Shown piece after piece: positions 42,600-52,492 of a DNA stretch of 64,000 nucleotides. Source of the DNA: Porticoccus sp041581635 (GTDB lineage: Bacteria; Pseudomonadota; Gammaproteobacteria; Pseudomonadales; Porticoccaceae); contig JBFICW010000010.1 of NCBI GenBank assembly GCA_041581635.1, positions 8,467-72,466 of the forward strand, read 5' to 3'. The position numbers and the translations under genes were made by a program. The stretch's first letter is position 1. Each line of letters begins with the position of its first letter. Under the pieces are notes generated by a model. It saw nothing but the letters and a program-made list of their open reading frames with translations, searched no databases and had not been told where the DNA came from.

Positions 42600-45193
42600 T
42601 ACTGGCCATCCCAGAAAGTAGTCACCAACTGTTGTGGGTCGGTTCGGTGATCGAAATGCTTGTCACTGATGAACCGATTGAAGTCATCCAATAACTTATC
42701 AAGCTGGTGCAGCAGGTTCTCCATATCTTCGCGTTTATCGGAGGTTGTTTCCAACAGTCTCGCTAGGCGGGAGAGTTTCAGGCTGGTTGTTGCTTCGAGT
42801 AGTGCGCGTTCTTCTTCTTCAAGCTCACCAACGGTCGTGTCGGTTTGGGGCAGCTTTATGAGGAGCTGTTGTAATCTTTCAAGCTGAAATAGTAGCGATC
42901 GTGGATTACTGTCGTCCAACATAACCAGTTCCAGTCCCAGTTCAATTCCCCTGCGTACGCGGCCGCGTCTACGGTAGGTGATCATAACTTCCATTGAAAT
43001 TAATAGCGCAGTCAACAGAGTAGACTGGGTGCTTTCTTCTGTGACGGGTATCATCAGGCTTCTGACGCTGTTAATGATTTGTCGGGAACGCTCAATGCGT
43101 TTTCCCAACTCCATAAAGCGCCAGCCAACACCGCGGATCATACTTTCCTGCATTAACCCGGATAAAGCCGCGAGTCCGGTTACCAGTGGATCAAGTGCCT
43201 CCTCGGGCGCTGAGGTTAGACCGCCAGCCAGGGTGACATCCAAATCATCCAGCGCATCTCGTAAGTCGTTGATGACGCGTATGGTATCGGTCGATAGTAG
43301 TTCCTTGGATTCATCTGCACTGGAGAGCATGGCGTTCAATGTTGATTTGATACTACCAACGCGGCTGTCATCCAATATGATCAACAGTAACTCCTCCTCG
43401 GGGGAGGCTAGAAGTTCATCTGGGGCATCTATGAACCCGGGTAAAGTAACCGTAATCTGGGTGACAGTTTGCAGCAAAATTCGCCTGGCATCGGGGCTAA
43501 TGGGATCTTCGCCATTAAGCAGTACGAAAACGGTACGCAATAATCGTAGTGATGCCTCTGCTCTCTCCGCATAGCGTCCCATCCAGTACAAATTTTCCAC
43601 TACGCGGCTGGGTAAACTGAGTAGTGCGGAATCCTTGGTGGCCCGGGAAATTTCAGGTGTAGTTTCGAAAACGATGGTGCGTTCTGGTTCAGTGGCTGTG
43701 ACCCAGGTGTCTTTACTGGGGCTACCGGCTTGCATACTGATAACCTGGCCATGGGTGTGTGTGCTAATGCGGGTAAGGCCGCCGGGGAGCACCATGTATG
43801 ATTTGTCGGTTGCTACTGAAAATGTGCGCAGTATTGTTGGTCTGGGCTCAAGCTTCCCTTCTGAAAAAGCGGGTGTATAGGATTTCTCCAGGCGCACTTG
43901 GGCAACAAATTGAAGCGGTTTTTTGTGAATAGTAGCAAGTAATTGGTTTATTTGTTCTTCACTTAGATCACCACCCCAAACACTTTTTATACCACTACCG
44001 CGATAGGTGGGTTTGATAATTAACTCGCGGATATTAGCTGTGACGAACTGTAAATCTTGCTCATCTCCACACCAGTAAGTCTTGACTGAATCCAGTCGCA
44101 GTTCTCGGCCCAGTAAGTGTTTGCTGATTTGTGGTAAATATTTAAGCAGCGTGGGATTTTCCAATACCCCTGAACCCAAGGGGTTGGCAATAACCACTTG
44201 TCTGGTGCGCACAACTTCCAGTAAGCCCGGTACGCCAAGTAACGAATCACTGCGCAGTTCAACGGGGTCACAAAAAATGTCGTCCACACGGCGAAGAATG
44301 ACATCAACTCGTTTCAATCCGTCGAGAGACTTCATCCACAAGAAGCCATTGCGTACCAGCAGGTCGCCACTTTGAACTAATGGAAAGCCAAGGTAGTTAG
44401 CCAGGTGGGCATGTTCAAAATAGGTTTCGTTCTGGCCGCCAGGGGTGAGCACCACAATGAGGGGCTCTTCTTCCGAAGCGGAAAGAGAAGACAGCTTCAG
44501 GCGTAGGCGTTGATAAAAACTGGCGAGACGATGTACGTGGCTGTCGCGGAATAGACTGGGGAAAACGCGTGACATCACTGTGCGGTTTTCCAAGACGTAA
44601 CCGGCTCCGCTGGGAGCCTGGGTTCGGTCTGATAGTACACACATGTTGCCGCCGCGTTGGCGCACCATGTCAACGGCATGCAGTATGAGTTCGTGTTCCC
44701 CGGGTAATTGGATGCCCTGGCAGGCACGTAAAAATCCACCGTGGCTAAAAAGTGCTTCTGGCGGCAATGCTCCGTGGCGCAATAGCGTGCGTGAACCATA
44801 TAGGTCGCGCAATACCAAGTTGAATAATTCTGCCCGCTCTAGCAGTCCGGCTTCAATCTGCCCCCAATCCTCGCTGTCGATAATATAAGGTACTGGATCA
44901 AGCTCCCAGTTGCTGCTGGGGCCATGATCTCGTCCATAGATATTATATGTGGCACCATCGTCCCGGAGGATGCGGCGTGCTTTTTGTGCGCGCTCATACA
45001 ACACCTCGGGACCCAGGTCGCGCAGGCTGTTGAGTAAATAACCCCATTGAGGTTTGACGCTGCTATCTTGAGCACAGGCCTCATCCAGTTCCCGTAGGCC
45101 GCTAAGACTGTGGTATTCAAGAGTCTCAGCCACCGATGATTGGGACTGAGACTGGGTCTGGCCAAGGGGCTGAGGGTCGCTGGGGTTGGTCAC
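42599..45193 (-). CDS. Circularly permuted ATP-grasp ligase fused to alpha-E domain
   Basis: 864 residues. Residues about 1-520 are a circularly permuted type 2 ATP-grasp domain (WELDPVPYIIDSEDW, VLTPGGQNETYFEHAHLANYLG, LRRVDDIFCDPVELR, VIANPLGSGVLENPTLLKYLP, IKPTYRGSG). Residues about 545-850 are an alpha-E domain (VVENLYWMGRYAERAEASLRLLRT, MIRGVGWRFMELGKRIERSRQ). The same two domains occur as separate genes 3.5 kb upstream, so this is a fused second set. Family knowledge: these are predicted peptide ligases working with transglutaminases; products are unknown. Confidence 0.93.
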   Translation of the reverse strand: MTNPSDPQPLGQTQSQSQSSVAETLEYHSLSGLRELDEACAQDSSVKPQWGYLLNSLRDLGPEVLYERAQKARRILRDDGATYNIYGRDHGPSSNWELDPVPYIIDSEDWGQIEAGLLERAELFNLVLRDLYGSRTLLRHGALPPEALFSHGGFLRACQGIQLPGEHELILHAVDMVRQRGGNMCVLSDRTQAPSGAGYVLENRTVMSRVFPSLFRDSHVHRLASFYQRLRLKLSSLSASEEEPLIVVLTPGGQNETYFEHAHLANYLGFPLVQSGDLLVRNGFLWMKSLDGLKRVDVILRRVDDIFCDPVELRSDSLLGVPGLLEVVRTRQVVIANPLGSGVLENPTLLKYLPQISKHLLGRELRLDSVKTYWCGDEQDLQFVTANIRELIIKPTYRGSGIKSVWGGDLSEEQINQLLATIHKKPLQFVAQVRLEKSYTPAFSEGKLEPRPTILRTFSVATDKSYMVLPGGLTRISTHTHGQVISMQAGSPSKDTWVTATEPERTIVFETTPEISRATKDSALLSLPSRVVENLYWMGRYAERAEASLRLLRTVFVLLNGEDPISPDARRILLQTVTQITVTLPGFIDAPDELLASPEEELLLIILDDSRVGSIKSTLNAMLSSADESKELLSTDTIRVINDLRDALDDLDVTLAGGLTSAPEEALDPLVTGLAALSGLMQESMIRGVGWRFMELGKRIERSRQIINSVRSLMIPVTEESTQSTLLTALLISMEVMITYRRRGRVRRGIELGLELVMLDDSNPRSLLFQLERLQQLLIKLPQTDTTVGELEEEERALLEATTSLKLSRLARLLETTSDKREDMENLLHQLDKLLDDFNRFISDKHFDHRTDPQQLVTTFWDGQ

Positions 45194-45290
45194 ATTCTAC
45201 CTGTTGAAATTCGTTGTGATTCTGAGGTCTACAAGTGGCCTATTATATACAAGTTGTCCTAAATAAGCGGGCATCACGAAGCTCGTGCAA

Positions 45291-48200
45291 TTATTTCCGC
45301 CGGGGGGTTCGCATATCCAGAATGTAAGGGTACTCCCCCGGTGATTCTTCAGGTGGTGGCTCCATGGGTCTTGGTGCCTGTTGGTTGGGGAAAAACTCCC
45401 TGATAGCATTGACTTCAGGTCGTGGGGTAAATGGCCCCTGTGTGTGGCTCACTGTTTCAAAGCGGTTGATCCGTCGGGATTCAGCTTCAAACGAATTGAC
45501 CGGGAAGGTTTCGTAGCTGCGCCCCCCGGGATGAGATACGTGGTAGGTGCAGCCCCCGATGGAGCGTCCGTTCCAGGTATCAATTAGGTCGAAGGTCAGT
45601 GGTACGTGGACACCAATGAGAGGATGTAGGGCTGATGGTGGCTGCCAGGCGCGATAACGTACCCCGCCAACGTATTCGCCATGGCGCCCGGTGCTACGCA
45701 TGGGTACGCGGCGACCGTTACACGATAGAATGTATCTTCCCTCGGTTAACCCCGTAGCTCTTAGCTGCAAGCGCTCAACTGAGGAGTCGACATAACGGGA
45801 GGTGCCAAAACTACTACTTTCCTCTCCCAACACATGCCACGGCTCCACTGCCCAACGCAATTCAATTTCGATGTCATCCAGTTGGACTCGACCATAATGT
45901 GGAAAACGAAATTCTTCAAAGGCCGCCAGCCATTCCAGTTCAAAGGGGTAGCCATGTGCTTGAAGGTCTTCGACGACAGATTTCATATCCTGCCAGATGT
46001 GATGTGGCAGCATGAAACGATCGTGAAGTTCTGTGCCCCAGCGAATCAGTGGTTTTTGATAGGGCTTATCCCAGAAGCGCGCGACTAAGCAGCGCAGCAA
46101 TAGTGCCTGCACCAGAGCCATACGACTATGTGGCGGCATTTCAAAGCCACGAAACTCCAGAATTCCCAGACGACCGGTGGCGCTATTAGGGGAGTAGAGC
46201 TTGTCGATACAAAATTCTGCCCGGTGGGTATTGCCGGTAATATCAATGAGAAGGTTGCGTAATAATCTGTCAACTAACCACGGCTGTGGGACTTCGCCAT
46301 CAGACATTTGTGAAAAGGCAACTTCTAGCTCATAAAGCATTTCATCACGGCCTTCATCGACTCGCGGTGCCTGGCTCGTGGGTCCAATAAACATACCTGA
46401 GAATAAATAGGAGAGACTGGGGTGATGCTGCCAAAACGTGATTAGGCTTCTCAGTAGGTCAGGCCGTCGAAGTATTGGACTGTCCGCCGGGGTCGCGCCT
46501 CCCAGAGTAATATGATTTCCTCCACCGGTACCGGTATGGCGGCCATCGAGCATGAACTTCTCAGTGGATAGCCGTGATAAACGGGCTTCCTCATAGAGTG
46601 AGGTCGTGGTTGCAACCAACTCCTCCCAATTATTGGATGGGTGTACATTCACTTCAATCACCCCGGGATCTGGGGTGACCAATAGTTTTTGCATACGAGG
46701 ATCCCGAGGGGGTTCGTAGCCTTCAACAATAACGGGTAACTTCAGGGCGACGGCTGTCTCTTCAATGGCGGCAATTAATTCAACGTAGTCCTCAAGATAC
46801 TCCAGAGGGGGCATAAAAATATGCAATCGACCCGCTCTGGCTTCAACGCACATAGCAGTGCGCACAACATTTTCATAGTCGGTGGAGGCGTCGTCGTTCT
46901 CAGCATCAGAAATATCGTCTTCGTCCACCCCTTCTGGTTCGGAAAAATGCATCTCTGAACGCTTGGCCAGATCCTCGCGCGGCTCAAATGGATCGCGCTG
47001 AGGACGAACGTTGTCCGCTTTCTCTGCCAGCTCAGGTAAATCGTTAAGGGGTAGGCGCAGTCCCATGGGCGAATCGCCGGGAATAAGCGTGATCCTCTCT
47101 CGTTTCATTGGCCACAGACTGCTGCGCCAGATTTTCTGGTTTTCTTCGAGTGGCCAGCCGGTACTTCGCTCCAGAGGAATCACTACGCCTGATGGAACAG
47201 TAAAGCCTTGCTCGATCAAACGAGCCAGCCGACGACGATCCAGATCACCCTTGATCTTTTGTGCCAATATATCCAGATTTTTTGGCAGGTTTTGTTCCTG
47301 CATCAGATAGTAAAGGCCGTCTTCGTAGGCCAGCTGGCAGCATCTTCGTGGCAGGGATATTAGGTCGCACAGATAGCGCCCAAATCGAACGGCATCGTTT
47401 ATATCCAGTCCGTAGTTTTTGTCGATTCTCGCCAAAAATTCTGGGTTTTTCCATAATGGCTCGCCGTCTTTTCGCCAGAATACACCCAATGCCCAGCGGG
47501 GAATTTCTTCCCCCGGATACCATTTTCCCTGGCCATAGTGCAGTAGCCCTTCCGGGGCATATCGATCGCGTAAGCGGAGTAGCAGCGTCTTTGCCAGGCT
47601 GAGCTTGTCATCACCTAAGGCATCGGTGTTCCACTGTGTCGATTCCATGTCATCAATGGAGACAAAAGTCGGCTCACCTCCCATGGTCAGGCGCACATCG
47701 TTTTTCTCAAACTCCTTGTCTACCGCTTTACCCAGCGCCAATATTTGTTGCCACTGCTCTTCGCTGTATGGCTTAGTGACTCGTGGGTCTTCGAGTATTC
47801 GCTCCACGGTATTACTGAAATCGAATTCCACCTCACATTTGTCCGTCGCCCCGGCGATGGGGGCAGCGGAAACGGGGTGTGGAGTACAGGCGAGAGGTAT
47901 ATGCCCCTCACTGGCAAACAGGCCCGAAGTGGGGTCAAGTCCCACCCAGCCGGCACCGGGCAGGAACACTTCGCACCAGGCATGCAGGTCTGTAAAATCT
48001 TCCTCTGCGCCCGAGGGGCCATCTAACGATTTTTCATCTGGCTTCAGTTGCACAAGATAGCCGGAGGCAAAGCGTGCGGCGAGACCGAGATGTCTTAAGA
48101 GTTGTACCAGTAGCCAAGCAGAATCTCGGCAAGAGCCTTTGGCTTTTTCCAGCGTCTCTTCCGGGCTTTGTACCCCAGGTTCCAGGCGTACCAGGTATTC

Positions 48201-48668
48201 AATTTCACCTTGAACCTGCTGGTTCAGTTCCACCATAAAGTCATTGATGGGGCGTTTTTTTACGTCTACCGAGGCCAGAAACTGGTTAAATAAGGGGCCG
48301 CCTTCCAGCTTTTCCAGGTAGGGTAGTAACTCCTTTTTAACCTGCTTGCTGTATTCAAAGGGAAAGTCTTCCGCGTACTCTTCTACAAAAAAGTCAAAGG
48401 GGTTGATTACCGTCATATCGGCGATGACTTCTACGTCCACCTCAAACTCTGTGCATTTCTCTGGGAAAACCAGCCGGGCTAAATAATTTCCAAAGGCATC
48501 TTGCTGCCAGTTGATGAAATGCTCTTCCGGTTTGATTTTCAGGCTATAGCTGTGGATCGGGGTGCGTGAGTGGGGCGCTGGGCGCAGGCGCACGGTGTGT
48601 GGCGACATGCTTACTGGCCGGTCGAATTTGTAAGAAGTACGATGGTTAATCGCTACACGGATAGTCAT
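45291..48668 (-). CDS. Large transglutaminase protein with DUF2126 region
   Basis: 1125 residues. N-terminal 300 residues: transglutaminase with associated N-domain (IRVAINHRTSYKFDRPVSMSPH), catalytic Cys in KGSCRDSAWLLVQLLRHLG, His in TDLHAWCEVFLPGAGW and Asp in GLDPTSG. The rest is the DUF2126 domain (VRLTMGGEPTFVSIDDMES, WAWGVFWRKDGEP-like, LDGRHTGTGGGNHITLGG, GILEFRGFEMPPH). The long protein is typical of this operon type and probably acts on the ATP-grasp product. Start supported by AAAGGCGG-like upstream sequence only weakly. Confidence 0.93.
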   Translation of the reverse strand: MTIRVAINHRTSYKFDRPVSMSPHTVRLRPAPHSRTPIHSYSLKIKPEEHFINWQQDAFGNYLARLVFPEKCTEFEVDVEVIADMTVINPFDFFVEEYAEDFPFEYSKQVKKELLPYLEKLEGGPLFNQFLASVDVKKRPINDFMVELNQQVQGEIEYLVRLEPGVQSPEETLEKAKGSCRDSAWLLVQLLRHLGLAARFASGYLVQLKPDEKSLDGPSGAEEDFTDLHAWCEVFLPGAGWVGLDPTSGLFASEGHIPLACTPHPVSAAPIAGATDKCEVEFDFSNTVERILEDPRVTKPYSEEQWQQILALGKAVDKEFEKNDVRLTMGGEPTFVSIDDMESTQWNTDALGDDKLSLAKTLLLRLRDRYAPEGLLHYGQGKWYPGEEIPRWALGVFWRKDGEPLWKNPEFLARIDKNYGLDINDAVRFGRYLCDLISLPRRCCQLAYEDGLYYLMQEQNLPKNLDILAQKIKGDLDRRRLARLIEQGFTVPSGVVIPLERSTGWPLEENQKIWRSSLWPMKRERITLIPGDSPMGLRLPLNDLPELAEKADNVRPQRDPFEPREDLAKRSEMHFSEPEGVDEDDISDAENDDASTDYENVVRTAMCVEARAGRLHIFMPPLEYLEDYVELIAAIEETAVALKLPVIVEGYEPPRDPRMQKLLVTPDPGVIEVNVHPSNNWEELVATTTSLYEEARLSRLSTEKFMLDGRHTGTGGGNHITLGGATPADSPILRRPDLLRSLITFWQHHPSLSYLFSGMFIGPTSQAPRVDEGRDEMLYELEVAFSQMSDGEVPQPWLVDRLLRNLLIDITGNTHRAEFCIDKLYSPNSATGRLGILEFRGFEMPPHSRMALVQALLLRCLVARFWDKPYQKPLIRWGTELHDRFMLPHHIWQDMKSVVEDLQAHGYPFELEWLAAFEEFRFPHYGRVQLDDIEIELRWAVEPWHVLGEESSSFGTSRYVDSSVERLQLRATGLTEGRYILSCNGRRVPMRSTGRHGEYVGGVRYRAWQPPSALHPLIGVHVPLTFDLIDTWNGRSIGGCTYHVSHPGGRSYETFPVNSFEAESRRINRFETVSHTQGPFTPRPEVNAIREFFPNQQAPRPMEPPPEESPGEYPYILDMRTPRRK

Positions 48669-48734
48669 TTGTACTTACCGCCTTTCGCCTGTTCGGCTGT
48701 ATTTTGTGGCTATATCAAAGTTAGGAGGGGTGAT

Positions 48735-49673
48735 TTATGTCTGATCCGTCAGGAACCAGGTAGTTTCGATTGTGCCGTTCAAGGTTATTAATCTCGCTTG
48801 GAATTGGTCGATAAATGCGTGCAGTTCTTCTCTGGTGCGAACTTCTGGGTCAAAACGGGACAGTTTGCGACGTGCTTGATCCAGCAGTTCAAGCGCACCC
48901 TTGTTGTTTTTTAGGGGGGCCAGCTCCTGGCGCATGCCGTTGAGACAGAACTTCACCGAGCGAGGTAATTTACTCTCGCGCAGAACGAAGTTCACCATTG
49001 GTGCAGCGTCCACTTGGGGGCCTATTTCTCGGCGATAAGCACCCATGGCAGATAGGGATTTTAGTAAGCTGGCCCATATCAGTGGATCCACTGTACTGTG
49101 GTGGCGTTCGTCACCCAGCAAGGTCGCAGCACCAACGTCGATTACTCGGGTGGTCATGTCGGCCCGCTCCAGCAGTTTCCCCAGCTTGATAAAACGGTAG
49201 GCGTGGCCACGGGGCAGGGTTGATACCATCATGCCGTTGATCATTTGGCATCGCGCGATGATGGTTTCCATGAACTCGTGACGGTTGCGCCGACCCACGG
49301 ACTTTTCGGCATACTCCTGAGCGTAGAGAAAAAGTTCATTGACGTGCTCCCATACTTCCTCTGGTAATACGTCCCGGGTCGTGCGCACATTTTCGCGAGC
49401 GGCACGTATGGCGTGGTATATGCTGCAGCTGTTATCCAGGTCGGCGATTAAAAACCTCAGTACATTCTGTTCGTTGTAGGCCCTGTGGTTTTGTTCAAAT
49501 AATGGCTCGGCATCGAGAATTCTCACCAGTATGTCCCAATCCGGAGCAGACCCTTTGGGAATATCCATCGCCATATGGGAGTAGGCGTGAATCAGCCGCG
49601 CGGTATCCTCAGCACGCTCCAGATAACGGGCCATCCAGAATAGCCTCTCTGCAACCCTCGATAGCATGGTCAT
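48735..49673 (-). CDS. Stand-alone alpha-E domain protein
   Basis: 312 residues, all helix, with the alpha-E signature at the start: LSRVAERLFWMARYLERAEDTARL. Later, ARENVRTTRDVLPEEVWEHVNEL and GHAYRFIKLGKLLERADMTTR match the family. Alpha-E proteins are encoded almost only with circularly permuted ATP-grasp genes. The start overlaps the ATP-grasp stop by four bases (ATGA). Confidence 0.93.
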   Translation of the reverse strand: MTMLSRVAERLFWMARYLERAEDTARLIHAYSHMAMDIPKGSAPDWDILVRILDAEPLFEQNHRAYNEQNVLRFLIADLDNSCSIYHAIRAARENVRTTRDVLPEEVWEHVNELFLYAQEYAEKSVGRRNRHEFMETIIARCQMINGMMVSTLPRGHAYRFIKLGKLLERADMTTRVIDVGAATLLGDERHHSTVDPLIWASLLKSLSAMGAYRREIGPQVDAAPMVNFVLRESKLPRSVKFCLNGMRQELAPLKNNKGALELLDQARRKLSRFDPEVRTREELHAFIDQFQARLITLNGTIETTWFLTDQT

Positions 49674-51118
49674 TTGTTATTCTCCACGATCCAGGTGTCT
49701 TTACTGCCGCCACCCTGGGATGAATTGACGACCAGAGAACCCTTGGTCAGAGCGACGCGAGTTAAGCCACCGGGTGTTACCCAGGTGTCCTTGGCGTGCA
49801 GGATGAAAGGGCGCAGGTCCAGATGTCTGGGTTCTACGGCGTGATCAACAAAGGTGGGCGCGGTGGATAGAGCCAATGTGGGCTGGGCAATATAATTGCG
49901 CGGGTTTTCTTCTATCAATTTAGCGAACTTTGCTCTGGTAGTCTTAGAGGCATGGGGGCCGACCATCAGACCATAACCTCCTGATTCATTGGCGGGTTTT
50001 ACCACTAACTTGTCGAGGTTTTCTAGTACGTAGTTTCGATCCTTCTCATTCGTGCACAGGTAGGTTTTGACGCTAGCCAGTTTGGGTTCTTCCTTTAGAT
50101 AGTAGCGAATCATGTCTGGCACGTAGGCATACACGACCTTATCGTCGGCGACACCCGAACCGGGAGCGTTTGCTATGGCAACGTTACCTGCTGTCCATGC
50201 GCGCATGATGCCGGGTACTCCCAGTGTTGAGTCTTTCCGGAAAACTTCGGGATCCAGAAAGCTGTCATCGATGCGACGGTAGACCACGTCGACTCGGATT
50301 GGGCCGTCAACGGTGCGCATATAGACGTAATCGTCATCGCTGACGAATAGATCGTTACCTTCCACGAGTTCAGCGCCCATACTTTGGGCGAGAAAGGCAT
50401 GTTCGAAATAGGCTGAGTTATAGATGCCGGGTGTGAGTACCACAATGCAGGGGCGACTCTGATCCTGGGGAGAGAGAGAAGCCAGAGTGCTGTATAGCCG
50501 GGAAGGGTAGTCGTCGAGCGGTAAGATACTGTAATTTTCGAAGAGTTCCGGTAGTACGCGTTTGGTGATTTCCCGGTTCTCTAGCATGTAGGAAACGCCA
50601 GAGGGCACCCGTAGGTTGTCCTCCAGTACGTAGAATTTACCATTCTTGTCGCGCACTAAATCAGAGCCGCAGATATGGGCCCATGCACCATACCGAGGCG
50701 AAACACCGGCACACTGAGGTCTGTAGTCGCCAGAGTTTAGGACAATTTCGGGAGGTACAATGCCATCGGCCAATATTTTTTGTTTGTTGTAGATGTCATC
50801 GATAAAGCAGTTCAGGGCTTTGCTGCGTTGTGCTAATCCAAGTCGAACTTTGTCCCACTCTTTTGCTTTGATCACGCGAGGGATAATATCGAAAGGCCAA
50901 GCCCGGTCGATATTTTTGCCTTCACTGTAGATGGTAAAAGAGATTCCCATGTCGCGGATGGCAAGCTCTGCAGCAGAACGGTAGTTTGATAATTCATCGT
51001 GTGAAAGATTTTTTAGTAGATTTACCAGGGGGCGGGCAGCCACGCGTGGTTTGCCGTTTGGGGTGATCAGCTCATCGAAGAAGGAGCCTGGATCGTAGTT
51101 GTTCCAGCTTTTGTTCAT
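49670..51118 (-). CDS. Circularly permuted type 2 ATP-grasp protein
   Basis: 482 residues, first gene of the operon. Marks: WPFDIIPRVIKAKEWDKVRLGLAQR, VLTPGIYNSAYFEHAFLAQSMG, RTVDGPIRVDVVYRRIDD, AIANAPGSGVADDKVVYAYVPD, VVKPANESGGYGLMVGPHA and FVDHAVEPRHLDLRPFIL. ATP-grasp enzymes join a carboxylate to an amine through an acyl phosphate. Substrates unknown. A sigma-54 promoter element lies 66-81 bases upstream of its start. Confidence 0.94.
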   Translation of the reverse strand: MNKSWNNYDPGSFFDELITPNGKPRVAARPLVNLLKNLSHDELSNYRSAAELAIRDMGISFTIYSEGKNIDRAWPFDIIPRVIKAKEWDKVRLGLAQRSKALNCFIDDIYNKQKILADGIVPPEIVLNSGDYRPQCAGVSPRYGAWAHICGSDLVRDKNGKFYVLEDNLRVPSGVSYMLENREITKRVLPELFENYSILPLDDYPSRLYSTLASLSPQDQSRPCIVVLTPGIYNSAYFEHAFLAQSMGAELVEGNDLFVSDDDYVYMRTVDGPIRVDVVYRRIDDSFLDPEVFRKDSTLGVPGIMRAWTAGNVAIANAPGSGVADDKVVYAYVPDMIRYYLKEEPKLASVKTYLCTNEKDRNYVLENLDKLVVKPANESGGYGLMVGPHASKTTRAKFAKLIEENPRNYIAQPTLALSTAPTFVDHAVEPRHLDLRPFILHAKDTWVTPGGLTRVALTKGSLVVNSSQGGGSKDTWIVENNK

Positions 51119-51183
51119 CTACTTTGCTCTCAGACCTTTTCGGTCATTGGTTTCTAGTCGAAGATACGTTCCTTAATAAATGC

Positions 51184-51199
51184 TGCAACACGCGTGCCA
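51184..51199 (-). promoter_or_regulatory. Sigma-54 (RpoN) promoter for the ATP-grasp operon
   Basis: On the minus strand: TGGCACGCGTGTTGCA, matching the RpoN consensus TGGCAC-N5-TTGCW at every fixed position, with GG and GC at the required -24/-12 spacing. Transcription would begin near 51172, giving an untranslated leader of about 55 bases before the ATG at 51118. RpoN promoters need an activator such as NtrC, so nitrogen control is likely (inference). Confidence 0.82.
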
Positions 51200-51388
51200 T
51201 ATTTGTTGAGAAAAGAAGTAAAAATATTTAGCTGGCGGGCGTCTTGTAGAGTTTAGTCCGGTATTGCCTGGATGAGTATTGAAGATTTCGAGGGTGGAAC
51301 GTTTTAGAGACACAAAGAATTCTGGTGTTGGCTGCCTGCGTGATACTGCAGGCCTGTATCCTTCTAAAAAAGATGGGCTTGATCGTTG

Positions 51389-52492
51389 TTATTGGAAGTG
51401 ATGTCGTTGCTCGTAAACCTCCTTCCAATGTGAGCCTTTTTTGAGCGAGACCTCTGTTTCAAAATAGTGCTTCATTCGGCGCTTATCTTCTTTATTGTCT
51501 TTTAATGCCGCACCCATTAAAAAGTTTACTAAATCAGATAGCTGGATTTCACTGTTCCGGTAATAGTAGGCGTGAACCCCCATCGCGTGAACGACAGAGA
51601 TGGCTTCTGCTGTAGACATGACCGTGGCGGCCAGCCTGTCGGTGCTTCGTCCATCGAGTGTTTGTCCATTGCGGAGTTCATGAAAGATGGTCACCAAAAC
51701 TTCAATGACTTCCGGAGAGGGCGTCACCTCCACACCGGATGCTCGGATGAGTTTTTCGGCTTCCCGTGCCACTACGTCGATCTCATCATGAATATTTCGA
51801 ATGGGCGCGATAGTTTCGAAATTCATTCTCCGCTTCAACGCGGCGCTCATTTCATGAACACCTTTATCTAAGGAGTTTGAAGTGGCAATAATATTAAAGC
51901 CATCTCTTGCATAGACAATGGCGTCTTCCCCTTCAAGTTCTGGAATCTGTATTTGTCGTTCAGATAAAATTGAGAGAATCGAGTCCTGAATAAATTGCGG
52001 GCAACGGGCTATCTCTTCAAAGCGAACCAGCTGACCTTTTATCATACCCTGATAGATAGGGCTGGCGATCAAGGCTTGTTTGGTTGGGCCGGTATTTTTT
52101 AATTGTGCTTCATTCCAGCTATATAAAAGCTGATTGGTATTCGTAATGGCGCCGCCCTGGACGGTTAACGTGGATTGCCCGGATACCGCGCAGGCCAATA
52201 ATTCAGAGAGCCAGGATTTTGCGGTGCCAGGTTCACCAATTAACATCGCACCACGGTTAGTGGCAAGGTTAATGATAATTCGTGTGATCAGTTCTCGAGG
52301 CCCTACAAATTTCGGTTCAATTGCCAGTTCTCTGTCGCCCAGAATAAATTTCTCGACAGCGAAAGGCGATAAATTCCAGCCAGGTGGTATCGAACCGGCA
52401 TCGCGTTGAGAAAGCAGGTCTAATTCTTCTCTGTAGGTTTGTTCTGCGGCAGGCCGCTGAATTGCTTTATCATTCATAAAGGTTGGTCCCAT
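51389..52492 (-). CDS. MoxR-type AAA+ ATPase
   Basis: 367 residues if it starts at the ATG at 52492, which overlaps the stop of the upstream fusion gene as TAATG; an ATG at 52477 (MNDKAIQ) is an alternative. Walker A: MLIGEPGTAKSWLSE. Walker B: LVRFEEIARCP. Sensor 1: FNIIATSNSLDKGVHEMS, then LKRRMNFE. The MoxR branch usually works with a von Willebrand A-domain partner to insert or remodel metal or protein complexes; none is encoded beside it. It ends 190 bases upstream of the sigma-54 element. Confidence 0.88.
   Translation of the reverse strand: MGPTFMNDKAIQRPAAEQTYREELDLLSQRDAGSIPPGWNLSPFAVEKFILGDRELAIEPKFVGPRELITRIIINLATNRGAMLIGEPGTAKSWLSELLACAVSGQSTLTVQGGAITNTNQLLYSWNEAQLKNTGPTKQALIASPIYQGMIKGQLVRFEEIARCPQFIQDSILSILSERQIQIPELEGEDAIVYARDGFNIIATSNSLDKGVHEMSAALKRRMNFETIAPIRNIHDEIDVVAREAEKLIRASGVEVTPSPEVIEVLVTIFHELRNGQTLDGRSTDRLAATVMSTAEAISVVHAMGVHAYYYRNSEIQLSDLVNFLMGAALKDNKEDKRRMKHYFETEVSLKKGSHWKEVYEQRHHFQ

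Noticed and set aside
42660..43574. Ser-rich plus-strand open frames opposite the fused ATP-grasp/alpha-E gene
   Set aside because: Composition is the antisense of Glu/Leu-rich helices; the minus-strand gene has clear domain motifs.
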